Below, piece after piece: positions 41,494 to 51,339 of a stretch of DNA of 64,000 bases (position 1 is the first letter of the stretch; every line of letters starts with the position of its first letter). Made by a program: the position numbers and the translations under genes. The notes beneath the pieces were generated by a model that saw nothing but the letters and a program-made list of their open reading frames with translations, ran no database searches and was not told the DNA's origin. Location of the stretch: the NCBI GenBank assembly GCA_977017575.1, contig CDRNVI010000056.1, positions 186,001 through 250,000 on the forward strand, read 5' to 3'. The DNA is from Paramoeba atlantica. Its lineage: Eukaryota > Discosea.

Positions 41494-42324
41494 ATGAACA
41501 GCAATTATTGTATCGACGATGGATCCGATTTACGCCGTGGTAAAGTGACCTCTCTGCTACTACCCCAAGAGCATATGCTGGAACGTTTTATTTCAAACCT
41601 AACTCGAAAAGATAAATCCTGGCATACGACAAAGAAGAATATGTTTGGACGCCTCAAGCACGTATCGGTGTGCAATTGGCAAGGCGTGACATGTGATAAG
41701 AATCAAACAGTGACTCATATTCTATGGAATTATATGAATCTTCGCGGATCTTTGCAGTGGGAGTGTTTTCCTCATACAATAGTTTCCTGCAACCTTTTTG
41801 AGAACAGACTAGTGGGATCAGTAGAACTTGACATTTTACCATCTTCACTATTTTTTTTGGTTTTGACAGCCAATACTTTTACAGGGGAAATACATCTAAC
41901 CGATTTGCCTAACGCATTGCAGAATCTTTACATGAATGGCAACGGATTTAGAGGGAGTGTAGATCTTACGAACCTCCCTTCAGGATTAGAATTTTTATAT
42001 CTCAATAACAATCAGTTTTTTGGTGCCGTCGATCTTTCTCATCTACCGGACTTGAAAGAACTCTACTTGGGCAACAACATGTTTACAGGACCTCTTTCTT
42101 TGCAACATTTCCCCACATCTCTTAAGGTTGCTCACTTTGGCAACAATTTATTCTCTGGTTTGGTAATGTTTGACCGACTTCCCAAAGGCATGATAGATTT
42201 GTCCCTGCATAATAATAGAGATCTTTATGGCGAGATCAACAGTCCCGTCCTTCCCAAAGATTTACGAATTCTCACATACTGGGGTACAGGAATTTATTTG
42301 AAATCTACGCAGTATCTAGGCTAG
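41494..42324 (+). CDS. LRR protein, subfamily 2
   Basis: A frame of 276 residues from MNSNYCIDDGSDLRRGK to KSTQYLG. The cap has CNWQGVTC; eight LRR units follow. The frame is open a further 76 codons upstream (to 41266) and there encodes a hydrophobic run (FLLFLSCLLVCIFLLPLPLS) directly before the Met, which could be a signal or anchor if translation starts earlier. I prefer the Met at 41494 because the family starts there and an AG acceptor (41488-41489) after a T/C tract precedes it. Confidence 0.83.
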   Translation: MNSNYCIDDGSDLRRGKVTSLLLPQEHMLERFISNLTRKDKSWHTTKKNMFGRLKHVSVCNWQGVTCDKNQTVTHILWNYMNLRGSLQWECFPHTIVSCNLFENRLVGSVELDILPSSLFFLVLTANTFTGEIHLTDLPNALQNLYMNGNGFRGSVDLTNLPSGLEFLYLNNNQFFGAVDLSHLPDLKELYLGNNMFTGPLSLQHFPTSLKVAHFGNNLFSGLVMFDRLPKGMIDLSLHNNRDLYGEINSPVLPKDLRILTYWGTGIYLKSTQYLG

Positions 42325-42559
42325 ACAAAAATTGAATCTTTGGAAAATTGAAGCACATTTAGGCACATAATTTTTGGTGAAATTGAAGCAAAAGTTTAGC
42401 TTTTCTTATTTCCGATTTCTGTAATAACAAATGAGTCACCGGCAGTGCAAATGTAGGTTGAAATGCGTTTTTTGTAAAAAGAAATCTTTTCATAAATTGT
42501 ATCTTAAAATGGGTGTTGTATTGTATTTAAACGTTCGGTGAACGGTTTTAGCGGCATTC

Positions 42560-43260
42560 AAAGTGGTATTTCAACTCTTTTACACTCTGCTTTCCACTGA
42601 CTACAATTCACTTACGTCACATACAGCTGCACGGGTACAGTTGTCGGTTAGATATCAAGAAAACACTACTCTCTACATACATTGTATATGTATCTTCACT
42701 TACTTGAGGAGCTGTCGGTGGCGAGATTTCACGAGATTTCGCGAATATTCACCGGGGGGTTATCATGGTTTCGCGAGGTTTCATCGACGTTTCGAAAGGT
42801 CTCGTCGAGGCTTCTTGGGGGTTTAAAATATAAAGAGGAACACAGGAATAAAGAAAAATTTACTCCTCCTCCCATAAGTACAGTGGTGATCAGCGTCTTT
42901 TACCCGCCCCCCTACAGGTCTTGTATTTTGTTCGATTTTGGAAAAATTTTGTATGGGACTGTTTTTCGACCCAATCTTTCCAAATCCGAGGTCCTTCTCA
43001 CTCGTGGACACCTGAAGAGCTGCGGGTATGATCTCGCGTGATCTCACGTGATCTCGTTTTGAGGTCGTCCAACCACCCTCCCGAGCCAAATCCGCTCTCG
43101 AGAGATCTCGCGTGATCTCACGTGATCTCGCATGATCTCGCGTGACCTCATACTGGGCCTCACCCGCAGCCCCTCATCTGTATCATTCCTGCTCCCAAGC
43201 TGCAAAAAACTCGATATTTTTTTTACGAAGTATATTTTTTTCAAGATCAATACATTTTGG
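42560..43260. repeat. repeats, including GATCTCACGT decamers
   Basis: ATTTCACGAGATTTCGCGA-like motifs (42725-42820) are followed by ATCTCGCGTGATCTCACGTG units at 43028-43060 and 43105-43145. The block TTTTACC...TATTTTG at 42898-42950 repeats 31628-31670. The short frames here are not convincing genes. Confidence 0.5.
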
Positions 43261-43310
43261 TATTTGACAAAGGAGCACCGCCCCCTATGTTTACCTTACT
43301 CTCGCGTGCG

Positions 43311-43503
43311 CCCTGAGATGCGCACGGCACTCGTGATTGAATACGGGCGACTTAAGTCCTATAAGGCAGTCGCAAAACTTCATAAATTATAGATCCTCCA
43401 CAGGAGGGCTGTGTGAGAGCTCTCGAACGTGCTAACATTTTCCAAAATTGGCTAAAAGTTTTACAAATTTTAGACCCTCCCCAGCATTAGCTGATCCCCC
43501 CTG
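43311..43503 (+). mobile_element. Tc1 remnant: HTH plus right arm
   Basis: PEMRTALVIEYGRLKSYKAV on the + strand resembles the first helix-turn-helix of Tc1 transposases. It runs into a terminal arm (43391-43503) ending GATCCCCCCTG, the same arm as in the element at 43637-44208. Confidence 0.55.
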
Positions 43504-43636
43504 TGTACTACATTTGTTCGATGGCTTAAGGCAATGAAAATTACCTTAAAATCCAGTAAAAATACGTTTGTTCATTCGTACCCATCAAATATGGAAGATT
43601 TATTATTATTTTCTTATTTATTAATATTTTCTTCTA

Positions 43637-44208
43637 CAGGGGGGATCAGCTAATGCTGGGGGGTCTAAAATTTGTAAAACTTGGCCCATTTTGGAAAATA
43701 ATAGCCCATTCGAGAGCTCTCACACAACCCTCCTGCGGAGGATATGTCGTTGTGCATAAAATCGACAGTTTTATAAAGTGGTGGGAGGGTCAAAAACGTC
43801 GATTGTTTTTTAAGAAATTCTGACGTTGTTTCCCCGAAACGTAAAGCCAAGCCTAGTACTCACAGTGACGCCCGTTCCTCTCTATAGCAATATTTACGTA
43901 CCCTGGGGTGAGAAACGGCTCTCCGGCAATTTCTCCCGAAGTGAACGTGAAGATACTCATCTTTGAGGCATGAATCATGAAAACAGGAGAAATCTCAAAA
44001 CAAATCAAACAAATTGCAAAAAATGCAAGTCGAACGTGTGTAAAAGCACGGGAAACGACAACAAAACGCGCTTCGTGTGTAAAAACACGGGAAACGATAT
44101 ACCCTCCACGGGAGGTCTGTGTGAGAGCTCTCGAATGTGCTATTATTTTCTGAAATTGGCCAAGTTTTACAAATTTTAGACCCCCCCAGCATTGGCTGAT
44201 CCCCCCTG
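43637..44208. mobile_element. deleted Tc1-type element with ~120-bp TIRs
   Basis: It is flanked by TA on both sides and begins CAGGGGGGATCAGC, ending with the inverse. The arms (43637-43750 and 44100-44208) contain GAGAGCTCTC and TTTTACAAATTTTAG blocks. The 570-base length leaves no room for a transposase, so it is a MITE-like derivative of the family at 11879 and 58230. Confidence 0.75.
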
Positions 44209-44284
44209 TATTTATTATATTATTATTGTTATTTTCTCATGAATTCTTGTGTTTGTTTGTTTATTACATTTACCTTGAAGATTA

Positions 44285-45103
44285 ATGCACGGCACCTACT
44301 GCATCGATGACGGCTCCGATTTACGTCGAGGCAAAGTGACCTCTCTGCTGCTACCCCAAGAGGATATGCTGGAGCGTTTCATTTCAAATCTAACGCGAAG
44401 GCACAAATCATGGCGTACGACGAAGAAGAATATGTTAGGACGCGTCAAACATGTATCGGTATGCAAGTGGAAAGGCGTCACATGTGATCAGGATCAGACT
44501 GTGCGCTACATTGAATGGTGTTCAATGAATCTTTTGGGCACCTTAAAATGGGAGTTGTTGCCTTATACGGTAGTTTCCTGCAAATTGATTCGTAACCGAC
44601 TAATGGGAACGGTTGAACTGGACACTTTGCCATCTTCTTTATCGCTTTTAATATTAGCAGACAATTCTTTTACCGGGGAACTACATCTATCCGATTTGCC
44701 TGACACTTTACAGAATTTTAGTGTGAATGATAATAAATTTGAGGGGAGCGTAGATCTTACGAATCTGCCTTCGACGTTAAACGCTCTATATCTTAATAAT
44801 AACCAGCTTTCTAGTGCCGTCGATCTTTCTCACCTACCGGACTTGGAATATCTCTACTTGAACAATAACATGTTTACAGGGCCTCTCTCTCTGGGACATT
44901 TGCCCGCATCACTTAGGTTTGCTAACTTTTACAATAACTTATTTTGTGGCTTAGTAACTTTTGACGGTCTTCCCAAAGGCTTGACATTATTGTCCCTCCA
45001 CAGTAACAAATACCTTTATGGCGAGATTGACCGTTGCGTGCTTCCTAAGACTTTGCGAATTCTGGAATATTATGACACAGAAATTCATATGAAATCTACG
45101 TAG
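44285..45103 (+). CDS. LRR protein, subfamily 2
   Basis: A complete 272-residue frame: MHGTYCIDDGSDLRRGK, then the cap with CKWKGVTC, then eight LRR units such as LPSTLNALYLNNNQLSSAVD, ending EIHMKST. It is very close to the broken copy at 39755. The T-rich tract and AG at 44279-44280 make a likely trans-splice acceptor four bases before the ATG. The 5' half of the upstream region is replaced by the Tc1-type element ending at 44208. Confidence 0.87.
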   Translation: MHGTYCIDDGSDLRRGKVTSLLLPQEDMLERFISNLTRRHKSWRTTKKNMLGRVKHVSVCKWKGVTCDQDQTVRYIEWCSMNLLGTLKWELLPYTVVSCKLIRNRLMGTVELDTLPSSLSLLILADNSFTGELHLSDLPDTLQNFSVNDNKFEGSVDLTNLPSTLNALYLNNNQLSSAVDLSHLPDLEYLYLNNNMFTGPLSLGHLPASLRFANFYNNLFCGLVTFDGLPKGLTLLSLHSNKYLYGEIDRCVLPKTLRILEYYDTEIHMKST

Positions 45104-45797
45104 TGTTTTGAGTTTCCGAGAATACCACTTTCCTATTTTCGTATTTTTAAAGTCCAGTCCCGGTGATCTGGTTATCTTTTCTTCGCTACCCTTCCTGTGG
45201 TACTCACAAAATGAGAGACAAATTTCGCCACTTCGCACATGGCGTTGTCGAATACACTGAGTTCTCCTGTACTGGCAATTCCCCCAACAGTTTTGCCAAC
45301 TTAGACTTCTCCTCTCTTGTAAATCCTCGTAACAGGCGAACGTCAATACGTTTCTTTAAAGAAAAATTGTTTGGATTGCTTATCGAAGATGCACATACCA
45401 CCATTTCTTATGAGTTCCTTTTTCTAATGGGAAACCTTTTTATATGATTAAAGAATTTCGTACAGAAAGCTCAATGTTTGGCTGCTCTAGGAATTTGCTG
45501 ATTACGCAGTGCATCCTACTTGTTACTGTCCTGTCTCATTAGCGCGGCGCCAAGCGCGCAGAGCCCGATATTTCCCTTGTTTTCTTTGTGCTGCAAAGAT
45601 CCTTACTGTTTTGGTACTTTCTTTTTTTACTGTTTTTGGTACTTTCTACGACCGGGGTCACTTCAAAATGTTCCAACTCTGCATCAAGCGCGCAGAACCC
45701 ATCTCGCAAGGTTACTACGACAGCTTGAGAGACGTTGTCGGATGAGAAGGTATCACGCACCATCGCATCAATGGTCCGTCGGACTACTCGAGCTCCA
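45104..45797. other. gap between LRR gene and Cys/His gene
   Basis: The LRR 3' flank (to ~45260) resembles 40563-40700. Frames at 45509-45870 are short and hydrophobic or Leu-rich with no domain. No gene is supported. Confidence 0.4.
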
Positions 45798-45829
45798 TTC
45801 TCAAAAGATACAGTTTCTGTACCTTGTTG
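45798..45829 (+). other. spliced-leader exon relic
   Basis: CAAAAGATACAGTTTCTGTA followed by CCTTGTTG repeats the SL exon of unit 1 from about -24 to the splice point. Unlike the two SL genes it is not followed by GT plus the foldable intron. Instead, ~42 bases of other sequence lead to an ATG (45872). This is the arrangement of a trans-spliced mRNA copied into DNA. Confidence 0.7.
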
Positions 45830-45871
45830 TACTATGTTGTATAGAAATGATATGCGTCTGTAGCCCCTAAT

Positions 45872-47401
45872 ATGGCAAGCTCAGACGTTCCTGCACCAGC
45901 ATCACGGGGGGAACGACATGTGAGGATCAGGAGCACCACAAGTATGACATTGACAGCGTTCACGAGCATTAAGTCTGCGGCTGCCAGCTCTCTCGTCAAA
46001 CAGTTTTACCCAAATCCCGAGACCGGTCGCGCCGCCCTCACTAACGCGCTCGATAAAAACAATCCAGCCTGCGGACTCATGGTCGAATCGACCGAACTGT
46101 TTAGGTATAGAGTTCGACATCGAGGAGCCGATGAAGGATGGACCTATTATCCGAGCGTTGCTGACCTACATGCCAGGAAATTTTCTTCTACTTATTCCCG
46201 CGTCGACTCCCTCAGTCGTGCCCTCGTCAGATATTTTGAAGGATCTCCTCCCAAACTCCTGCCCTTTGAAATCGAATCATTGCACACAGACAGTCAAGAA
46301 GCAACATCGACACCAATCGCCACCGAATGCAAACACAGCTGTATAAACAAGGAAACATGTTCCCACGCATGCTGTAAGCGACATCTTACGGGCCATGCGA
46401 ACATCACTCCCAACGAAGAGCCCCGGACTGCGACAAGTAGCAATGCGGACACGAATATCGCTCCCAACGAAGAGCCCCGGGGTGCAACAAGTAGCAACGC
46501 CGACACTAGCGAGTGCAAACACCCCTGTCGCGACAAACGTACCTGTAAGCACTTATGCTGTAAACGTCACTTGCCTTCCCGCACTGCTGTAGAATCTCCA
46601 ACTGCTGAGCCACAGCATGAAGGCGGAACCTCGCAGCATAGCGAAACACAGGTGTCTTCTCGGGAAGTTGAAGAATGTAAGCATATCTGCACCGACAAAC
46701 GCGCATGCAAACACCTATGCTGCAAACGTCACCTATCGCTTACCCTTGTCCATCCCGACGATAGCTCTGGAATAGACGCCACCGACTCACATCGCGAATC
46801 GCGCGATTTACCCCCACCACGTCCAGCACAGGTCCCTCCTAGCTCCAACAAACCGAGAACCCGTTCAGTCCCTACACGCACAACTTATTACTCTGCTGGA
46901 AATGACAACACCTCTCCGGAAACAAGAACCGTCTACCACACACTGCACTCGATTGGTAGTACTGTCGGAACCTACATCATAAGCACCGCGCGTCAAGTTC
47001 TCGCTACAAGTACCACTCCGGGACACAAACCGCATCTCAGTAGAATAACTGAGCAAAACCTTTGTGGTAATGCCCAGATAGAAAACACAGAAGAACTTTC
47101 ACAAGTAACATGCAAGCTGAAACGGACACGACGGAAACGATCCGGCCCACGGAATGTAAGCATGTCTGCGGGAACAAGCGTACGTGCCTTCACCAGTGTT
47201 GCAAAAGACACCTGGATAGCGCCCCAACACAGCAACAGCGTGACACCGCGGCAACCCAGTACACGGGCGACGAACTCCCAGCACCGCTTCCCCCACCACC
47301 GCATGAACCTAGTGAAGTACACTTACCTTCCCCCACTACCCCGCAGTACGTCGAAATTTAGTGCTCTGAGAGCAAAAATACGCTCGCGCGACCCCCGCTA
47401 A
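45872..47401 (+). CDS. protein with repeated CKHxC...CCKRHL motifs
   Basis: A 509-residue frame. The N-terminal ~130 residues are unrecognised. Three copies of the pattern ECKHxCxxKxxCxHxCCKRHL follow at roughly residues 151-171, 213-233 and 270-290, separated by Ser/Thr/Pro-rich linkers. A fourth copy (ECKHVCGNKRTCLHQCCKRH) lies at about 47152-47211 in the next frame, inside a frame open from 47110 to 47361, so the present C-terminus probably results from a frameshift. The spacing suggests zinc binding. From memory it resembles the small zinc motif near the C-terminus of HFM1/Mer3-type helicases, but there is no helicase here. The last ~14 codons read into the R1 repeat. An SL relic lies 42 bases upstream. 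Confidence 0.6.
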   Translation: MASSDVPAPASRGERHVRIRSTTSMTLTAFTSIKSAAASSLVKQFYPNPETGRAALTNALDKNNPACGLMVESTELFRYRVRHRGADEGWTYYPSVADLHARKFSSTYSRVDSLSRALVRYFEGSPPKLLPFEIESLHTDSQEATSTPIATECKHSCINKETCSHACCKRHLTGHANITPNEEPRTATSSNADTNIAPNEEPRGATSSNADTSECKHPCRDKRTCKHLCCKRHLPSRTAVESPTAEPQHEGGTSQHSETQVSSREVEECKHICTDKRACKHLCCKRHLSLTLVHPDDSSGIDATDSHRESRDLPPPRPAQVPPSSNKPRTRSVPTRTTYYSAGNDNTSPETRTVYHTLHSIGSTVGTYIISTARQVLATSTTPGHKPHLSRITEQNLCGNAQIENTEELSQVTCKLKRTRRKRSGPRNVSMSAGTSVRAFTSVAKDTWIAPQHSNSVTPRQPSTRATNSQHRFPHHRMNLVKYTYLPPLPRSTSKFSALRAKIRSRDPR

Positions 47402-47920
47402 ATAGGGGGGGAAGGTGGTAGTTGTGGGGTATGGAGGCCTTCACGCAACTCCGGGGCCTTACCGGGAACAGAAATGAGACACTATGGTTCCAGTATTTAT
47501 AGCTCGTAACTACTTTTTTGTAAAGCACTCTTTAAGTGATGAAAAAGTCATTAAGGGGTAAAAATGTCTTTAAGGGGTAAAAATGTCATTAAGGGGTAAA
47601 AATGGCCCAAACGACGTATTTTAACTTCGTTAAACGCAGTGGTTGTTTTCAACTTAGAAGTCACTCATGCTGCTTCGCGTTGAAAACTACCACCGCGTTT
47701 AACGAAGCGCCTAAAAAAGAAAAATCGCTAAAAGATCATGAATAATCTAGTTTTTTAGGTGAAAAAGCTCGATTTTTTGGCAAAAAATGCGAAATTTTAA
47801 CCCGAATTTGCGCGGTTTGATACCTTTCCAGTAGGGATAGGAGGCTAATCTGACGAAAAAATCGTCGCAGAATGGTAGCTGAGGTCCCAAACTCTTAAAT
47901 TACGTTTTAAGAGTCGGTTT
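47341..47920. repeat. R1 repeat with foldback
   Basis: TTTAGTGCTCTGAGAGCAAA at 47359 matches 17981. Three ATTAAGGGGTAAAAATG tandems lie at 47547-47605. The foldback at 47622-47706 has ~28-base arms (CGTTAAACGCAGTGG... and ...CCACCGCGTTTAACG) around AGTCACTCATGCTGCTTCGC. Downstream the R1 body runs in inverted order relative to 61700-61950. Confidence 0.65.
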
Positions 47921-48370
47921 TGGAAAAACAAATTACATTAATTAAAATTACATTATTATTATTTTTGGGATCAAAAAAGAAACCTTTTTGGTCCCCTCCT
48001 TGTTGGACCCAACCTTGTTTCCCAACCTTGTTGGACCCCTCCTGCGCGTTCCAGGGAGGCAAAAGCCCTCTTTTGCGAGCAAGGCCCAACTGTGAGCGAA
48101 GTCCACTTCTGGAGGCAAAAGCTTCAGCGTGCGGGTCGCGCACTGAGAATCTATGTCTAGGATTGTGCAACGCGGACAAACAGCGCGGGTGAGCTCACAG
48201 AGAAGTTGAAAGCTGTGTGACCCAATTTACCCGTCCGGAGGAGCTCTACCACTGATGAGTATGGCGGGGGAAGATTTATGGATAGAAAGGAATTTTTCTG
48301 TCCAAAGGCACTTTATTTGTCCAAAGGCATTTTATCTGTCCAGAGGCATCGGTCCTGTCCGGCCGCCATT

Positions 48371-48702
48371 GCGGTAGTTGTATAACTACCGTATACCCCC
48401 CCAGTAATAGAATGGGTTTTGGGCCAAAAAATGGCTAAATCTCTGTTACTCGGGGGAGGGCTTTTTTCCCCAAAAATGGCGAAATCTCTGTAACTGGGGG
48501 GGGGGGGGGGGCTATTACTGGGTGGGGGGGGGGGGTATACGGTACCGCCTTACCTTCGATTATTGAAAAAAAGCGAACAAAAACAATGAAAATATAAAGA
48601 GGAACACAGTAACAAATTTATAGTAGAAGGCGGCCGGACATTTTTTGGCCCGAAACCCATTCTATTACTGGGGGGGTATACGGTAGTTATACAACTACCG
48701 CA
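48371..48702. mobile_element. foldback MITE with ~55-bp perfect-like TIRs
   Basis: The left arm GCGGTAGTTGTATAACTACC then GTATACCCCCCCAGTAATAG...GGGTTTTGGGCC is mirrored by GGCCCGAAACCC...CTATTACTGGGGGGGTATAC and GGTAGTTATACAACTACCGC at the right end. A fragment of R2 is nested inside (48540-48640). Shorter relatives are at 63440-63515. Non-autonomous. Confidence 0.7.
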
Positions 48703-49041
48703 ATTGAAGAATATGACCATCTCGTAACTTATTACTATACCCCCCCTGCTTATGAGTTTCACCTATTCTGGCACGTTTATGAGTTCCTTTTTCTAAGGCG
48801 AATGATTTTGTATCCACTTCGCGATACGACATGTACGTCCGTTGTGCACCTTAGAAAAATGCGTTTTCGTTCATTATCTCCATATTAACGCAGCTAGAAT
48901 GTATTCACGTGATTTTTATCCATTTTTCTACGTTCACATTTCGTATTTTTCAAGATTTTCGCATTTTTTTGCTATAAAACTTTATTTCGTACGCCAATTG
49001 ACCAATATATCATCAACAAGATGGTCTAATCCGCCTTCTGA

Positions 49042-49647
49042 ATGGAAAACTCATATGTCTTGATGCAGACGGGTATGATGCCCCCACAGGTTACACAGAA
49101 TGAGGTTTCTGACTGGAGGCTGTACGACACCCTGAGAATTACAACATCAGTTGCAACCCGCGTGGAAAAGGAAATCACCGGTCAGACTGCTGTCGGTGAG
49201 CTCTCCGACTACGAAAAACTGATTATCACCACTTCAGTCGGAACCCGCATGGGGGAGGACAGTATCGATCCAATCCCTGCTTCAGTGGCAAGAGGGTCGC
49301 TTGACGTTCACAAGGCTCCGCAACATAACACGCAAAGAAAATATGAAGATGTGAAAAAAAATCGACGTTTGTCAAGCAAAATCAAACGTCTTGAAACGAA
49401 GATAGAAAAAAACTGCAAAACTTTTGCGCTAGAGAACCTAGCAACTTTGCGAGAAGAGAACGTCATTTCAGCCAACACCAAAAAGAAATTAGAAGAGCGA
49501 AATAGGCTCATAGAAGCAGAGTGTGCTTCCAAGGCACTACATGAAAAGTATTTGTTGGAAGTCCTCGGAAAAATTCAAAAACAGTACATTTATACAAGCG
49601 CTAGCGAAACAAGTGAGAAAAAAAACTGTGAAGCGCGGGCGTACTAA
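49042..49647 (+). CDS. coiled-coil protein, probably frameshifted
   Basis: A 201-residue frame. The N-terminal part has an internal duplication (LRITTSVATR and LIITTSVGTR, 32 residues apart). Residues ~100-185 are a charged heptad-like coiled coil (SSKIKRLETKIEKNC, then LEERNRLIEAECASKALHEK). Near 49590 the reading appears to slip: another frame (49523-49765) continues with a Lys/Arg-rich tail (KKTVKRGRTKKTKRGLKPR) to a stop at 49765. A mix of coiled coil and basic tail could suit a nucleic-acid-linked role, but I recognise no family. Confidence 0.45.
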   Translation: MENSYVLMQTGMMPPQVTQNEVSDWRLYDTLRITTSVATRVEKEITGQTAVGELSDYEKLIITTSVGTRMGEDSIDPIPASVARGSLDVHKAPQHNTQRKYEDVKKNRRLSSKIKRLETKIEKNCKTFALENLATLREENVISANTKKKLEERNRLIEAECASKALHEKYLLEVLGKIQKQYIYTSASETSEKKNCEARAY

Positions 49648-49749
49648 AAAGACCAAGAGAGGACTCAAACCGCGCGATACCTCCACTTTGATTGTTCAGA
49701 AAGGAGCAAAAGGTAAGGGCTCCTTGAGCAAAGAGGGGATATCGAATTT

Positions 49750-49801
49750 TAAAGCCTTGCTTTAAAATATAGGTAACACCTATATTTTACAAGGCTTTTT
49801 A
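49750..49801. other. strong hairpin at end of coiled-coil gene
   Basis: AAAATATAGGT and ACCTATATTTT (11 bp, loop AAC) are nested inside AAAGCCTT/AAGGCTTT. It overlaps the stop codon of the basic-tail frame and ends in a T-run. It resembles a terminator or a tiny foldback insert. Its function is unknown in this kind of genome. Confidence 0.6.
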
Positions 49802-49843
49802 CACCTTTCCAAGTTCGATTTAAACTGATGTACCAGAGAGCTG

Positions 49844-50680
49844 TTGGTTGATGAAACGGAAATAGTATATACTACTATACTATTATGTAGTATGTATTAT
49901 GTATATAGTACACCTGGAGTTTTTCAGCGTTGGCAACTGGCCTACATGTTTAATTTGGAGAAAACGACATGTCCAAGGGTTTGGTTTAGCGACTACGACT
50001 CAGGTTCTCTTAAATCTGAAAACAGCCCTATTGGCAAATGGGAAAACCTGGAAAAAGCAGAAAGTCTTCTACCTAAAGCGTTGAGCGAAACACGCTCTTT
50101 GTCCTTAAATGACATCGGTGACGCGTACAGCCACATCACCCATGGTACTCTTGTTCCCTCGCGTCACAGGCCCTGCCAACTTCTGACTAACAATGGATAC
50201 TCATATTCAATGAAGAAGAGAGATCTGTGTCTCACGCAGCGGCAAAAAGAGTACCGGATCAAATTTGTCGAGGTGATGCTCAGGCAAGACTCGACCTTAC
50301 TCGACCGTTTGGTTTTCTCTGACGAAACACCAATTTTAGCAGGAGATCTGAGCAAGAAGGCATGGCAGCACCCTGATGCTCCCGTCTTTATGGATCGCCC
50401 TGTCGTCTTTATGGATGATGGAGCCCCTGGGCATCGAGCGAAGGATACGATGCAGTGGTGGCAAGCTCGCGGGGATCTTACCGTGCTACGCTCACTGCAA
50501 GCAGAGGAAGATGGACCTTTTCTTCGTTGGCCAGCGGACTCCCCTGATCTCAACCCGATAGAGAATCTTTGGGACGCAGTAAAGCGCTTCAAAAATAAGA
50601 AGCGGCCACGAACCAGGCAAGAAAGCGAAGTGCGCCAAACTCCACGCGTCATTTCAAAAGCGACTCAGAATGGTTATTGA
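49844..50680 (+). pseudogene. Tc1/IS630-type transposase
   Basis: A 278-residue open frame. VFSDETPILAG carries the first Asp, VVFMDDGAPGHRAKD the second, and WPADSPDLNPIENLWDAVKR the Glu. The N-terminal DNA-binding domain is not recognisable. Between AWQHPDAP and VVFMDDG the usual ~50 residues are missing. I count 47 residues between the second Asp and the Glu, more than the 34-41 usual for the superfamily. It looks internally deleted and inactive despite being open. No clear terminal repeats were found. Confidence 0.65.
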
Positions 50681-50811
50681 GTATAAAGGTGAGAAGATAC
50701 CTTTTTGAAATTATAGAGAATTATAGAGAGAGGCGGTGCGGGCGTTTTGTAAGTTCGTTCGAGTCGGAGCTTATCTTAGCGTCGCGTGGAAACACTAAAC
50801 CTGTGATGAAG

Positions 50812-51125
50812 ATTTTGCTTGGTCTGGGTAGGTCGTGCGTGAGGGGCCGGCGTACCTAATTAGCTTAGGTCGGGTCAATAAGGGGAATCTGTTAGCGGAG
50901 AAAAAATCCTTCTCTGATCCACTTTGCGTTTGGTACGTGGCAAGGCCACGAACGACCTTACCCTTTCCTTTTGCTTGGTCTGGGTAGGTCGTGCGTGAGG
51001 GGCCGGCGTACCTAATTAGCTTAGGTCGGGTCAATAAGGGGAATCTGTTAACGGAGAAAGAATCCTTATCCGATGCACTTTGCGTTTGGTACGTGGCGAG
51101 GCCACGAACGACCCTATCCTTTCCC
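50812..51125. repeat. ~156-bp tandem duplication
   Basis: TTGCTTGGTCTGGGTAGGTC begins each unit (about 50815 and 50971). Each unit ends near GGTACGTGGC...GGCCACGAACGACC, a dyad. The two units differ at a handful of positions. A short open frame on the minus strand simply follows the repeat. Confidence 0.75.
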
Positions 51126-51305
51126 TCTATTCGCCACACAGGTGTAATTCTCTGCGCGATGCACTTGAGTAGCACCCGCCACCGTCCTTGGTTACCGGAC
51201 GTGTATACGCACATGTTTTATTCAGTTGACATTGTTTTTCTCTTGTACTTTACTTACTTGTAGGTTCATGTTACACAAATAGCAGTCATTTAGATGGAGG
51301 CACAG

Positions 51306-51335
51306 GAGTAGGAAATCTACTCAAACGATAAAGAT
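51306..51335 (+). other. degenerate spliced-leader-like sequence
   Basis: AACGATAAAGATACCGTTTC then TGTA repeats the 5' 24 bases of the unit 1 SL exon with one substitution. The 3' end of the exon has been replaced by AAAAGGTACC. No intron fold matches. It is likely a pseudogene fragment. Confidence 0.5.
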
Positions 51336-51339
51336 ACCG

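Noticed and set aside
46277-46552. Minus-strand frames opposite the Cys/His-motif gene
   Set aside because: Their internal repetition mirrors the repeated modules on the plus strand.
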